A stretch of DNA of 64,000 nucleotides. Source: Turritopsis dohrnii. Taxonomy: Eukaryota; Cnidaria; Hydrozoa; Anthoathecata; Oceaniidae. The position numbers were made by a program, and so were the translations under genes. This document shows, in pieces, positions 34,137 to 46,781 of the stretch. The notes under the pieces were generated by a model. It was not told the origin of the DNA and did no database searches. It was given only the letters and a program-made list of their open reading frames with translations. The stretch spans positions 248,001 through 312,000 of the forward strand of contig BQMF02000366.1 of the NCBI GenBank assembly GCA_027922465.2. Direction: 5' to 3'. Every line of letters begins with the position of its first letter. Within the stretch, counting starts at the first letter, position 1.

Positions 34137-37100
34137 GGCCCTTCTCGGCCACCATAAGTTATGACACCTTATAGTTCAAGAATTAATGGCAAGCCTAAAA
34201 ACTTCTGATCTCAAATCTAAAATTGAAAAATAACAAGAAAGGGCGTTAAAAGGGGCGGAGACAACTGCGACAGTGTGACTGACTGACTGACAGACACGGG
34301 GAAATGAAAGATCAGCTTCCTTGCGGCGCTGACCAACAAAACAAAAACTACAAAACATAAACAACTTTTTCTCGTGCAAATTTATAGGAAAACTTTGGAA
34401 TAAGGAGAGCTTAATCACACGAACTCCTGCTTCAAATGTTGAAATTTTAAATGAATTTCATTTTTATACGGTTAACGGAAAACAAAAAACATTTGTCGGC
34501 AATTTTAATTCCCAATAATTCATATTTATAGTTTTCACTGCGAGCGGGAGTTTAGTTGAGTGGATCAATTACATAATACAACCAGTATACCTGGTATGCT
34601 AATATTTAAATCGAGTTACATATAATGGTTTCCTTAGAATCCACCATGCGCGTCATTTCTCTAATTTTATCGGTTCGGGTAGATTGTTATTAGGATCTGT
34701 TTGTGTCTTGCAGAGATAGATATGTTTGATTTTTATGCCAAAGAAAGAAAGTGGACATAGATCTACATAACATCAGCAAAAGATTTTCAAATATCGTTTA
34801 CTGTGTTTCCACGATAGGAAATTGGCTATCAATCCGTTCAATGAATTATATGGTAAAAAAACTTAGCAACCTATCAACAACCATTCAATCCTGTTTTAAA
34901 CCAAGGATTTCGTTGTTTTTTTTCTTGAAGGTCAGAAGTTTAAGTTCAATGAAGATAAAAACAATATGTTACTAGGACACAGAAGTACACATCACGAGTA
35001 TTGTAATTTTGCAATCAGAAATGTGGCAACTTTCAACTTTTTTATAATTTAATGGAGCAAAGAAGCATATGCACTCAAAGAAAAGTTCTTGTATCTCCTG
35101 TCTTCCACTATATGTTTTTATTATTATATCTTTAATCTGCTGAAGGAATAATCCAGTGTTTTCTTATGTGGAAGTTCTTCTATGCTTTTTGCATGTGTTC
35201 GCGTTTTAAGGAAAATCCTTTTCAAACTTATTTTTCTAACGTTACGACAGCTATGAAACTTTCATGTCGTGAAAGAGGACGGCAACATACCGGTGACATT
35301 GATATTCTTTGAAATTTTTGTGAAATGTGAATGTCTCTTTTGTTTTTTCCCAAATCTTTCGTAATGTTTTCAAGGAAAAGAAAGCATTGCTGTTTAAAGT
35401 CTGCTTTCATCTCATTTTTCATTGTGTAATAAACGCCGTCCTCTATTCAACGCCGCTGTGTTTATTAGATGAAATACGGTGTATGTCTGTTTATGTGTGT
35501 AGTTTCGATTGTATCGTAGTTTGCTTAAAATAACAAAACTTGAACAAATTTAGTGAAAGCATCATTGTACTTGCAAATAGCTGTATTTTCTCAACATGTT
35601 TACTTAAACAATAACTGCTACTTACGATAACACTAGATACATTCAAAATGCAGCACCATCACCACGTATTGTCCTCAACAAAACCATCTTAGATTTAAAA
35701 TATAGCTATTTTCCAGCATGATTATATTTAGTTTTTAAACACGTTTCTTATCTTTCAAGTACATTCAACTACTGGCTGCTGATTCCCAGTTCCCTCCTTG
35801 TCTTCTGAAATTTTATCCTCGTTCATTAGATTATCAAAATCACATACTTTTCTTCACTTGTTGGACTCCTTGCTTGCTTATGCACATAGGTATCAGAACC
35901 TGAACCTTGAAGAATAACTCTTCAGTTAGAAATAACCTTATTAACTTGGCGTAATATGGAAAATAGTCTCAACGAAAAAAAACATTTATCAAATTATATG
36001 ATGATATTGTGTACCAAGCAAACAACGGCTGTCTTGTAGGTATTGTTTTTGTTGGTATACTTGAGCATTTGATAGCCTGAAAAATTACGGTCTTATGGTG
36101 TGCAACATACAATGCTTGAATAGTGGAGATGCTACTTGCTTTACAGACAAAAAAATCATTCATAGGTGTTATTTATGTTCCTGAGTGATCGATAACAATC
36201 TTTTTTGGTATTTATATTTATCAGATAAATGTCTCGATTGTGATGTTCTTTTTTATACTAATCATTTATCCAAACATTGTGCACATTCTGCATAGTTTAA
36301 ACCACCGATTCTCACTGGAATATGATATTAATTAACACATGATGTTGGTTTTATTTGTCATAAAGAAAATGTCCATTACTTGAAAATTTACCTGTTACAC
36401 CTGAAATATAAATAATTCATGCGTTTCTACGTGGAGTACTGGCGTGGGCTGTTTCCGTTTCCTGTTTTGATAATGCTCTACGCGAAAGTTTTGCAATGTT
36501 GAGTGCTCGTCTGTTTTTTATGCTTGAAGTATATTAACAGTTCACAAAATGGTAACCTCAGAACGTTGTATTGTACTTCCCTGCGAAGATAAAGACCCTT
36601 TTTACTATATACCAGATTTGAACTGATTTGATTTTGTTAGAGCCACATTGAAATGATTTATGTTTTGTTTGGCCAAGTAAAGTTTTGTAATTATTTGGAG
36701 CTTAATACTTTGGAAAGAAAGATACTGTTATAAAGGATCTTACCTCCAAAAACTTCATGTAGCGGTAAAAATAATGTCAATATACCAAACCAATACATGT
36801 TTTGATAGGATAAAAACACATTCGTTTAGTTTAGATCTATAACTTGACAAGACAAAAAAATAAGCCATTTATCGTGGTAAGTACTTGCTATTTGTTACAA
36901 TTAAAATAGCCAGGGTGTAATATCAGAATGGAAATTCCAACATTGTAACATTATAATCACTGGGACATACATAAATAACATTCTTTATCTTCAAGCACCT
37001 TCAAAATGAATCTTCATATAAAATGAACAATTTCCAGGTACGCTAGACGACCTTCTTCTCATAACTAATCCTGAAGTGGAAATATATTGGTTAAAGGCGC

Positions 37101-37440
37101 AATAATCTTTCACTTCCAAAAGTATATTTTTATCTCTCGATTAAACCACTAGCTTTTTCCAGTTTCCCTTTTGCTGAAAGATTGTTATAGCATTTTGTTT
37201 GTAATGAAAATAATTTCCACGTAATCTCAGCATATCAAACATCTTTACATGTTTGTTTTCCTTTTCAAACGATGACTAAAAGATCAAGTATTAACAAAGT
37301 GTTTTGTTTAACGTAGCGTCTAAGATTTCGTGATGGAAATAACGGTGGTGGTGTAAAACCCTATTTCAGTTAAGAGCAGAAACTTTCTTGAGCAGAAACC
37401 TTCGCGCTTTTGGCCCTTTTTTGCGAAAGTTTATGCCTTA
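34137..37440. other. 3.3-kb stretch with no recognisable gene
   Basis: Only short unsupported frames are seen. A fragment at 35428-35485 (AATAAACGCCGTCC ... TATTAGATGAAATACGGTGT) resembles the edge of a Tc1-like MITE. 37374-37440 carries the GAGCAGAAAC(T/C)TTCGCG repeat also found at 51700-51745. No promoter or RNA gene could be identified. Confidence 0.5.
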
Positions 37441-37640
37441 TTGTAGCTTTGTAATTTTTACTCGGGTTGTTTGTCCCATTCAAACTGTTGTCGAAAGACC
37501 TTTGAGAATAGTTTGACAGTGAACTGTCAATGAACAGAGTCTGACACGCTTATTGTTCCTTAATGGTCTATAACGTTCTCCGTGTTTCATTGTTATACAA
37601 ATCGTGCACTCTTGTTCTTTTGTGAATGAAAAGTTTGTTC
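37441..37640. repeat. Duplicated 5' flank of recombinase copy 1
   Basis: Aligns with 42502-42690 in the same orientation: shared blocks TTGAGAATAGTTT, ACAGTGAACTGT, GACACGCTTA, TTGTTCCTTAATG and the exact 20-mer CAAATCGTGCACTCTTGTTC. The recombinase genes were therefore duplicated with at least ~550 bases of upstream DNA. Confidence 0.8.
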
Positions 37641-37984
37641 ACTACTGTGGAGATCGATATGGAGTGTCTTAACAGGATCGTTTTCTTCCATCGCGCACTC
37701 CAAAATGTTTCCTTTTCATTAAGTCTTAATTGTTCACTACGTAAGGCACGAAATATTCTTTTTGTAATTGAAAAGTTCGTGTAAACTACTAAAGAGGAAT
37801 ACATTGTTCCTTTGTCAAAAAGAATGAATAAATGACTCTCCTGTGAAACGCACTACGGTATAAATATGTCATTCAAGTTTAAAGAACTAAGTTATCGTCT
37901 TTTATTTGTGTAAATCGTTAAGTTAAAAGTCATAAGTTTAAAGTTATAAAAAATGTTTTTAAATAAAATAAAAAAGTTTTAAAA

Positions 37985-39847
37985 ATGTCGAAGAGAACAT
38001 TAGTTGTAAACTGGGTTGGAATCAATGGCGCTGCTAAACACAAGAGAAAGTTGGTATTACGTCCAAACGATAGAAATATATACATCTGTCCTGTGCAATA
38101 TTGCCTACACATTGGTTTTAAAAGCAGTCGAGGTTTACGTAAGCATATCGATGTCAAGCATTGTTAGTATTACTATTTTGACGAAGCTCCAGATATCAAA
38201 AGGGAAGAAGTCGAGGCACAACAGCCAATCAGAAAGAAAGTATGTACGGCGCACAAGCCTTCCTTTTCTATTGACGATGGTATTGGAAAGACTTTTTGGA
38301 ACTGGCTGCGTACACCATGTGGAGGAGGAAAGTCCGAAAAAGAAGCGAAGCAATGTGCACAACGATGTATGAAATTTTTAATGGCTATTTTTGACGACCT
38401 CGAATCAGAATCGTGTTTAACCGAAGAATTTGTCGATTGTTGCTTAGGTACACCCTCCATCATTATGGACTTCCTTAAAACTCTTGAAGAAGATTGGAAA
38501 CTAAGTTGTTCGGCGTCGTTAAATTACTTAAAATCAATATCAGACATACTGGACTTTCGAAAAGCGAATGGTGCGTCCGACAGCACATTACGTTGTTTTG
38601 CCGTCACCGAAGTTTACATACGACGTGGTAAAGAAAATCTCGGAAAGAGAAAGAGACTCGAGTATTCTCGCAACCTGGATTTGGAAACGCTCATTGCTCG
38701 AAACAGTTGGGCGACCTTGGAGGAAATGGAAAACGTCATCCCATATCACATCAATCGTTTCCGAGACATCTTAAAAGAATGCAGAGATCAACGAACAGTG
38801 TCGGCATCTCAACTGGCGTTTGCAACGAGATTTATTGCTACCTATTTATTTGTTCGAGTCAAGTGCTCCAGACCAATGACCTATCAATACTTAACCATAG
38901 AAATGATTGATAAAGCAAAGACCAATGGAGGTTACATCGTCCAATAAGAATTTAAAACTGCCGAAAGATATCTCTTTGACACTGTGATTCTCGATTCCGA
39001 AACTATGGAGATTCTCGATTTCTATATCCAGTTAGTGCGACCGAAACTAAGTCCCAACTGCGACTATTTGCTCGTAACAAACAAGGGAAATCAATACACC
39101 GCGTTCTCGTCAGCCATGAGCGTCCTCGTCCACGAAGCTATTGGCAAATATATACATCCGACTCGCTATCGACAAATTGTGGAGACGGAAAGTGCGGAAA
39201 GACTGAATCAATCGGAAAGAGAAATCGTTTCACGTGACCAAAAGCACAGTTCTTACGTGGCCAAAGTAGCTTATCAAAAAAGTTTGTCAAGAGACGTTGC
39301 TTCACGCAGCAAAAAGTGTATGGAGAAACTGGTTGGCGATAAACGAAAGGAAGTGAGTGCAGGCATGATGGATGTTTTAAGATCAATCAACGACACGGCT
39401 CGTACATTCGATCAGCAAGTACTAAATCAAGCAGAAACGATAATGTCACAGCCCTGCAGTAGTTCGTCTGAACGAGCTGTTGGCGAGGCTAACGACGACG
39501 ACGATGTAACAATAACGAATACCATTCCAGCTAACTTAGAAAACGCTGCTACTACGGATTTGCATGTAGATCGAACACTTGTACCACTTATCAGTTCTGA
39601 CGTGAATTTGAAGAAAGAAGTTGTAAATGATCAAACCAAAACGCGGGTAAAATTCACAAGGGAAGAAGACGTTTTTTTGTGTAAAGGCATTTCAAAATAT
39701 GGCAAAGGATTTTGGACACTTATACTAAAAGATTCTGAATACTTGTTTCATCCGTGTCGCAACAAGGACACTTTGAGAATGCGCTCAGAAACTCAGGCCT
39801 ATAAACGTAACGCAGAAGAATATTTGAAAAGTATTTCGGTTGTATGA
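37985..39847 (+). pseudogene. C2H2 / tyrosine recombinase / Myb gene, copy 1 (two stops)
   Basis: One continuous frame of 621 codons with nonsense codons TAG at 38165-38167 and TAA at 38945-38947. Copy 2 has TGG and AAG there, so both are mutations in this copy. N terminus: a C2H2-like finger (YICPVQYC...HIDVKHC). Middle: a Crypton-like tyrosine recombinase, with Arg in RVKCSRPMTYQYLT, the HxxR box GKYIHPTRYRQ, and SSYVAKVAYQKS supplying the candidate nucleophile Tyr. C terminus: a Myb/SANT domain (KFTREEDVFLCKGISKYGKGFW) of the kind in telomere-repeat-binding factors. The acidic linker DDDDVTIT precedes it. Such enzymes cut and join DNA through a 3'-phosphotyrosine. About 85-90% identical to copy 2. 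Inferred source: a Crypton-like transposon or a domesticated derivative. Confidence 0.75.
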
Positions 39848-40125
39848 AACACATATAATTTTGTTGAAAGATGATAAAAAAATTAAATTGAAAATCTTTG
39901 CGGTTTTTAACTTTGGATCAAACGTCAAATACTTCTTTATCAAAACAAAATGGCTATCATATATACTGGTTTCTTTTAGAATGGACTGCACGAGTTCAGA
40001 AAACAAAAATGTTAATCAATATCACAGTTTCATACAGTTAATTCCCAGCTCCTCCTAATAGGCCAAGCGTTTCTAAAAGAGAATGCATAGGTTATAGTTC
40101 TGTACAGTTCGTTCCCAGTCCCTTT
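39848..40125. other. Spacer after recombinase copy 1
   Basis: AT-rich 3' flank without recognisable gene. It leads into the duplicated border of the second Penelope-like element. Confidence 0.5.
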
Positions 40126-42407
40126 TGTTCCCAATATAATTTCTCAACACTCTTTAACATTTTGCCAAACTTTGAAATTTTGTTAAGTCCAAGTTGAACC
40201 TCGTTTCCAGTTTCAACCTCGTTTTCGTAATTAAAAAGGTGATATTTGATTTAGCAAGATTTTGCGGATATGCGGCTTTGCCATAGGAAAGCCTCATAAA
40301 AGGACGGCTTCAACCACGGCTTCACACGGATTCAATGAAATAGCCTTGACACTTGTTCTTGCCATGTTTCAAGACTATAGACCACGTGATTCATAACGAA
40401 TCCGCCTGAAGCCGTCTGAAGCCGTGGTTGAAGCCGTCCTTTTATGAAGGCTGTGACCGCTGAAGCCGTGAATCCGTCGTTTTGTTCCCAATATAATTTC
40501 TCAACACTCTTTAACATTTTGCCAAACTTTGAAATTTTGTAAAGTCCAGCTTCAACCTCGTTTCTACGTGCACATACAGACTCCTTCGCATCGAACATAT
40601 ATTCAACGAAAGATTATACCTATTACAACTTAAAAGGTTTGATAAAGAACGAAAACATTGCCGTTGTTTCAGGTGATAAAGAGTCAAGCGTTGTTATAAT
40701 GAACAAATCTGATTACGTAAACAAAATCCAAGGGATGATCGACGACGGAATAAAAGAGGGTGTCTACAGACCAACAAATGACAATACCTTAGAAGATTTG
40801 AAACACTTCAAAGATTTCTTGTACAGAAACAGTTGATTACATTATAGATAAAATCTACAAAGAGGAAAAACTTCCAATAATTGCTACGAAATTGACTTTC
40901 AAACGTTTGCTTATGAAACTACTTACTGAGAGTGTCTTTGTGTTCAATGATAAATTTTACCAACAGACAGATGGGTGTACAATGGGGGGACCTCTGTCGG
41001 TCGTTTGTTCGAATATCTTCATGACAAAGCTGGAAGAAGAAATAGTTGTCACTGAAAATCCTCTTTTCTACAAAAGATTTGTCGATGACTCCATCAACCG
41101 ACGAAAGAAAAACGAACCTGACCGACTATTCGAAAAATTAAACAACTATCATCCGAAAATGAGATTCACAATCGAAATTGCTCCAAGAAAGTTTCTGGAC
41201 ACTGCGATAGAATACGACGACATAATCAAAACGTCAGTTCATCGAAATACTAACAAAGTACCTGTCCATTGGAGTTCAAACGTACCCAAAAAGTACAAAA
41301 GGAATGCTGTCAACGCTGATTTACACCGAGCACAAAGAATATCATCGGACATGGAAAAAGAAAAAGCAATAATCACAGCAAAATTTACGAAAGCCGAATT
41401 CCCTAAGAGATTCATTATGAGCATCATAAGACAGTACGAAGAGAGGAGACATGATGTTGAAATGATTATTCCACCTAACTTTTTCGAAGAACCAAAGAAA
41501 TGCATCTACGTAACTTTACCATACTGCCCGAAAAACGAAGAACTTTCAAAAAGTTTTATCGAGAAGTTAAAAGATTTTACAAACCACAAATTCAATTTTT
41601 ATATCAAATGGAATACAAAGAAATTTAAATCTCTTTTTAAACTTAAAAGCAAAAATCCCCATCCTTCCTGCAAAATCTACCAGGGTATATGTTCCTGCGG
41701 AGAAACCTACATTGGTGAAACAAAAAGGAACGTCGAGGTACGATGGAGTGAACGCAATTCCCGCGGCGGAAATTCCGAACCATCAAAACATCTACAGCTC
41801 AATGACACACATGAATTCAAATGGACTGTACTAATGACTGCTCCTCAAAATAACTATGACCGAAAAACCTTAGAGGCTTTTCAAATTGCTATTAATAAAC
41901 CTACTTTAAACAACAAGCTGGAAGCGAACACTTTACAACTCTTTAGAAACGGCATTACATAGAACTTTATGAACAAAAGAAAATCGTGAAAATTATCAAT
42001 ACCTCGTTGCTCTCTTGATGATTACCGCGTTTTCTCAAAATTTCTTTCTAAAAACGTTTTACTTGTATAGAATCTTTTACTATTTGTATGTATATGCACT
42101 GACGATGATTTTTTAACCGAAAAGCTTCTGCTTTATTTTAATAAAAAATGTCTCTCGACTTTTATTTTTAATACCACATCAATACATTTGGCTACATTTA
42201 TCAACACACAACCTCGTTTCCAGTTTCAACCTCGTTTTCGTAATTAAAAAGGTGACGTTTGATTTAGCAAGATTTTGCGGATATGCGGCTTTGCCATAGG
42301 AAAGCCTCATAAAAGGACGGCTTCAACCACGGCTTCACACGGATTCAATGAAATAGCCTTGACACTTGTTCTTGCCATGTTTCAAGACTATAGACCACGT
42401 GATTCAA
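40126..42407 (+). mobile_element. Second Penelope-like element with direct terminal repeats
   Basis: 40199-40396 and 42211-42407 are ~195-bp direct repeats (TTTGCGGATATGCGGCTTTG, AAGGACGGCTTCAACCACGG), agreeing with the pseudo-LTRs of Penelope-like elements. A further pair, 40126-40208 and 40483-40565 (TCCCAATATAATTTCTCAAC), and an inverted fragment at ~40397-40480 show that the left border is itself rearranged, as is usual for PLE integration. A degraded motif CTGACGATG ... CCGAAAAG near 42100 recalls the hammerhead core. It lies between the two recombinase copies. Confidence 0.7.
40639..41962 (+). pseudogene. PLE RT/GIY-YIG with RT core deleted
   Basis: 40639-40836 encodes the N-terminal GDKESSVVIMNKSDY block and 40892-41962, in another frame, resumes at QQTDGCTMGGPLSVVCSN and FVDD. 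The RT fingers and motif A region between them (about 150 residues in the complete copy at 144-1979) is missing, so polymerase activity is impossible. The connection domain and a GIY-YIG endonuclease (IYQGICSCGETYIGETKRNV) are intact to the stop at 41962. It belongs to a different PLE lineage from the copy at 144: sequence similarity is limited to the motifs. Confidence 0.85.
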
Positions 42408-42501
42408 AATGTCACAATGTCTTTAAAATACTTATTTCTTTCATTTCCATAAATATATACCCTCGAATCGCGCAGTGAACTGAATTTATTCAACTAACTT
42501 A

Positions 42502-42690
42502 TTGTAGCTTCATTTTTTATACTCACACTGTTTGTTACGTTTAAGCCCTTGTTAGAAGACCCTTGAGAATAGTTTTACAGTGAACTGTGAATGAACACAG
42601 TTTGACACGCTTAATTGTTCCTTAATGATCCATAATGTTCTTTATATTTCATTGCTGTACAAATCGTGCACTCTTGTTCTTTTGGGAATG
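42502..42690. repeat. Duplicated 5' flank of recombinase copy 2
   Basis: Partner of 37441-37640, collinear and about 80-85% identical, ending in the same CAAATCGTGCACTCTTGTTC word. It lies ~320 bases before the start codon of copy 2, as in copy 1, and probably includes a shared promoter. Confidence 0.8.
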
Positions 42691-43011
42691 ACAAACACGG
42701 TCATTCTAGTGGAGATCAAAACGGAGTGCTTGATAATGAATATTTGATTCGTAAAAACACTCCAAAATGTTCAACATTGCAATTCTCATATTGTTCCACT
42801 TTATTTGAAACAAATTATTCTCTTTTTAAAAGCACAATTCGTTTCATCTATAGAAAGAGAATGAATCATTCTTTTCTAAAGGGAAAAATTAAGTGACCCT
42901 CTCGTGATGCGCGATACAGTATAAAATATGTTGACTGATGTTTGAAGAACAAATTTTACGTTGTATTTCGATGGAGGATTTTATCATAAATGATGAAAGA
43001 ACAAGTTGATA

Positions 43012-44874
43012 ATGGCAAACAGAACATTAATTGTGAACTGGGTTGGAATCAATGGCGCTGCTAAACACAAGAGAAAGCTGGTGTTACGACCAAACGATAA
43101 AAATATTTACATCTGTCCTGTGAGAAACTGTCTGCACATCGGTTTCAAAAGTAGTAGAGGTTTACGCAAGCATATAGATGTCAAACACTGCTGGTATTAC
43201 TATTTTGACGAGGCTCCAGACATTAAAAGAGAAGAAGTCGAAGCACAACAGCCAATAAGAAAGAAAGTATGCACGGTGCACAAACCTTCTTTCTCTATTA
43301 ACGATGGCATTGGAAAGACATTTTTGAACTGGCTTCGAACACCGTGTGGTGGAGGAAAGTCTGAAAAAGAAGCGAAGCAATGTGCTCAACGATGTATGAA
43401 ATTCTTAATGGCAAGTGTTGACGACCTGGAATCGGAATCGTGTTTAACCGAAGAATTTGTGGATTGCTGCTTAGGTACACCCTCCATCATTATGAACTTT
43501 CTTAAAATTCTTGAAGAGGATTGGAGACTAAGTTGTTCTGCGTCGTTGAATTACTTAAAATCAATATCAGACATACTAGACTTTCGAAAGGCGAACGGTG
43601 TATCCGACAGCACTTTACGTTGTTTTGCCGTCACCGAAGTTTACATACGACGCGGTAAAGAAAATCTCGGAAAGAGAAAGAGACTCGAGTATTCTCGCAA
43701 CCTGGATTTAGAGACGCTCATCTCTAGAAACAGTTGGGCGAGCTTGGAGGAAATGGAAAACGTCATTCCATATCACATCAATCGTTTCCGAGACATCTTA
43801 AAAGAATGCAGAGATCAACGAACAGTGTCGGCATCTCAACTGGCGTTTGCAACGAGATTTATTGCTACCTATTTATTTGTTCGAGTTAAGTGCTCCCGAC
43901 CAATGACTTATCAATACTTAACCATTGAAATGATTGATAAAGCGAAGACCAATAGAGGTTTTATTGATCAAAAGGAATTCAAGACTGCTGATAGATATTT
44001 ATTTGACACTGTTATTTTAGACTCTGAAACTATGGAAATTCTGGACTATTATATCCAATTGGTAAGACCAAAACTGAATCCAACTTGCGACTATCTATTG
44101 TTGACGAATAAAGGAAAGCAATACACTGCATTTTCATCCGCAATGAGCATTCTCGTTCGCGAAGCTATTGGCAAATACATACATCCGACACGCTACCGAC
44201 AAATTGTGGAAACGGAAAGTGCGGAAAGACTCAGCCTACCGGACAGAGAAATCGTTTCTCGTGACCAAAAACACAGTTCTCACGTCGCCAAGATAGCTTA
44301 TCAAAAGAGTTTGTCGAGGGACGTTGCTTCTCGTAGTAAAGAATGCATGGACAAACTGATCGGTGATAAACGTAAAGAAGTGAGTGCTGGCATGATGGAT
44401 GTTCTGAGAACAATTAATAATACAACCTTTGATCAACGTGTACTTGACCAATCAGAAACGATATTATCACAACCGAGTGCAAGTTCATCAAAATGTATTA
44501 CAGTTGACAAAAGTGGAGAAGACGATGTAACGATAACTGGTAGCTTTTCACCTATTTCCGAAAACAATCCATCTACAAGCTTTCAAATAGACAGTTCGTT
44601 AGTATCCTTGATAAGTTCAAATGTGCAGTTAAAGAAAGAGGTGGTATAGGAACAAACCCGAACTGCAACTCGGGTAAAATTTACTAAAGAAGAAGATATA
44701 TTTTTATATAAAGGCATTTCCAAATATGGTAAGGGATTCTGGAGCCTTATACTTCGAGATTCGGACTACTCATTTCATCCGTGTCGGAATAAAGACTCAC
44801 TTCGGATGAGCTCGGAATCGTTGGCGTACAAACGTAATGCTGAAGAGTATTTCAAACAGACTCTTGTCGTGTGA
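43012..44874 (+). pseudogene. C2H2 / tyrosine recombinase / Myb gene, copy 2 (one TAG)
   Basis: ATG at 43012. The frame runs 621 codons to TGA at 44872-44874 with a single TAG at 44647-44649, where copy 1 has AAT. Zinc finger (CPVRNC...HIDVKH), tyrosine recombinase (RVKCSRPMTYQYLT, GKYIHPTRYRQ, SSHVAKIAYQKS) and acidic linker lie before the TAG. The Myb domain (KFTKEEDIFLYKGISKYGKGFW) lies after it. The nonsense codon thus falls exactly between recombinase and Myb modules. The truncated 545-residue product would keep the whole recombinase domain. Domains on both sides of the TAG are well preserved, which suggests a recent mutation, a splice that removes it, or readthrough. Confidence 0.75.
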
Positions 44875-45039
44875 GATACTATAGACTTTTTCGCATTGAC
44901 ATGTAAAATTTTCTTATTGATAAATGATAACCTGGTTTGAGAACAAAACACGACATTATGCCAAAAATTCTTTTTAATTCCATACAACAATACCCCTTCT
45001 TCACTCGTTTGGGTTGGGGTTCAAACTAAAGTTTTTAAT

Positions 45040-46781
45040 TTATCACTCCTTAGCACACCACTATCACTCGCTATCACATGTTATCACCCATTGTCACACT
45101 TTTAGGAAAATTAAATAAACATTTGGCAAGTTATTACCCAGTTCTTAAGTATGGACAGTTTGTATCTTGTCACTCGTTATCACACCACTATCACACCTTA
45201 TCACATCTTATCACCGGCTATCACACATTTTAGAAGCGTAAGGATCTATTTGAATTCGATAACAAGTGAAAAATCAGAGACTTTACTAATTACAATCTGC
45301 CTAATGAACTGACGAAAATTTATCTAATTGTTCAAAAAATCTTAAAAGGGTAACTAATTGACAATTACTTGTCACAGCCTATCACACCACTATCACTCGC
45401 TATCACATGTTATCACCCACTGTCACACTTTTAGGAAAATTAAATAAACATTGGCAAGTTATTACCCAGTTCTTAAGTATGGAAAGTTTGTATCTTGTCA
45501 CTCGTTATCACACGTTATCGTCTGGTCACGTTATCGTGATAGGCTGTGACAAGTAATTGTCAATTAGTTACCCTTTTAAGATTTTTTGAACAATTAGATA
45601 AATTTTCGTCAGTTCATTAGGCAGATTGTAATTAGTAAAGTCTCTGATTTTTCACTTGTTATCGAATTCAAATAGATCCTTACGCTTCTAAAATGTGTGA
45701 TAGCCGGTGATAAGATGTGATAAGGTGTGATAGTGGTGTGATAACGAGTGACAAGACACCAACTTGCCATGTTCAAGAAATGGGTACTAACTTGCCGAAA
45801 CTTTTTTTAATTTTCCTGAAAGTGTGATAGTCAGTGATAACATGTGATAAAATGTGACAGTGGTGTGATAAGCTGTGACAAGATACCAACTTGCCATATC
45901 CAAGAACTGGGTGCTAACTTGCGAAACCTTTATTTAAGTTTGCTGGAAGTGTGATAGACGGTGATAACATGTGATAACGTGTGATAGTGGTGTGATAAGC
46001 TGTGACAAGTAAGTGTCAATTAGTTACCCTTTTAACATTAATTAAATAATTAGAAAAATCTGCGGCATTTCATCAGGCAGATTCTGATTAGGGAAGTCTC
46101 TAATTTTTCACTTGTTATCGAATTGAAGAAGATACTTACGCTTCTAAAATGTGTGATAGCCGGTGATAACATGTGATAACGTGTGATAGTGGTGTGATAA
46201 CGAGTGACAAGACACCAACTTGCCATGTTCAAGAAATGGGTACTAACTTGCCGAAACTTTTTTTAATTTTCCTGAAAGTGTGATAGTCAGTGATAACATG
46301 TGATAAGATGTGACAGTGGTGTGATAAGCTGTGACAAGATACCAACTTGCCATATCCAAGAACTGGGTGCTAACTTGCGAAACCTTTATTTAAGTTTGCT
46401 GGAAGTGTGATAGACGGTGATAACATGTGATAACGTGTGATAGTGGTGTGATAAGCTGTGACAAGTAAGTGTCAATTAGTTACCCTTTTAACATTAATTA
46501 AATAATTAGAAAAATCTGCGGCATTTCATCAGGCAGATTCTGATTAGGGAAGTCTCTAATTTTTCACTTGTGATCGAATTGAAGAAGATACTTACGCTTC
46601 TAAAATGTGTGATAGCCGGTGATAACATGTGATAACGTGTGATAGTGGTGTGATAACGAGTGACAAGACCTCAACTTGCTATATTTAAGAATTTGGTACT
46701 ACCTTGCCGAAACTTTTTTTAATTTTCCTGAAAGTGTGATAGTGGGTGATAACATGTGATAGCTTGTGATAGTGGTGTGAT
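45040..46781. repeat. TGTGATA satellite block with ~456-bp higher-order units
   Basis: Dozens of TGTGATA / TATCACA words arranged as GTGATAACATGTGATAACGT and GTGATAGTGGTGTGATAAG. Two scales are visible. First, an inverted pair: 45170-45387 matches the reverse complement of 45539-45765. Second, direct higher-order copies: the marker ACAAGACACCAACTTGCC starts at 45751 and 46207, and a variant at 46662, giving steps of 456 and 455 bases. The block resumes after the THAP element at 50184-50240. Confidence 0.9.

Noticed and set aside
144..44874. Reassignment of TAG as a sense codon, suggested by in-frame TAGs in the PLE and recombinase genes
   Set aside because: The intact KDZ transposase ends in TAG, as does the Cys/His-rich gene at 62301, and recombinase copy 1 also carries a TAA. 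Standard code with mutations is simpler.
45040..46781. TGTGATA array as a CRISPR array
   Set aside because: Repeats are short, variable and on both strands, there are no regular unique spacers, and the DNA is eukaryotic.
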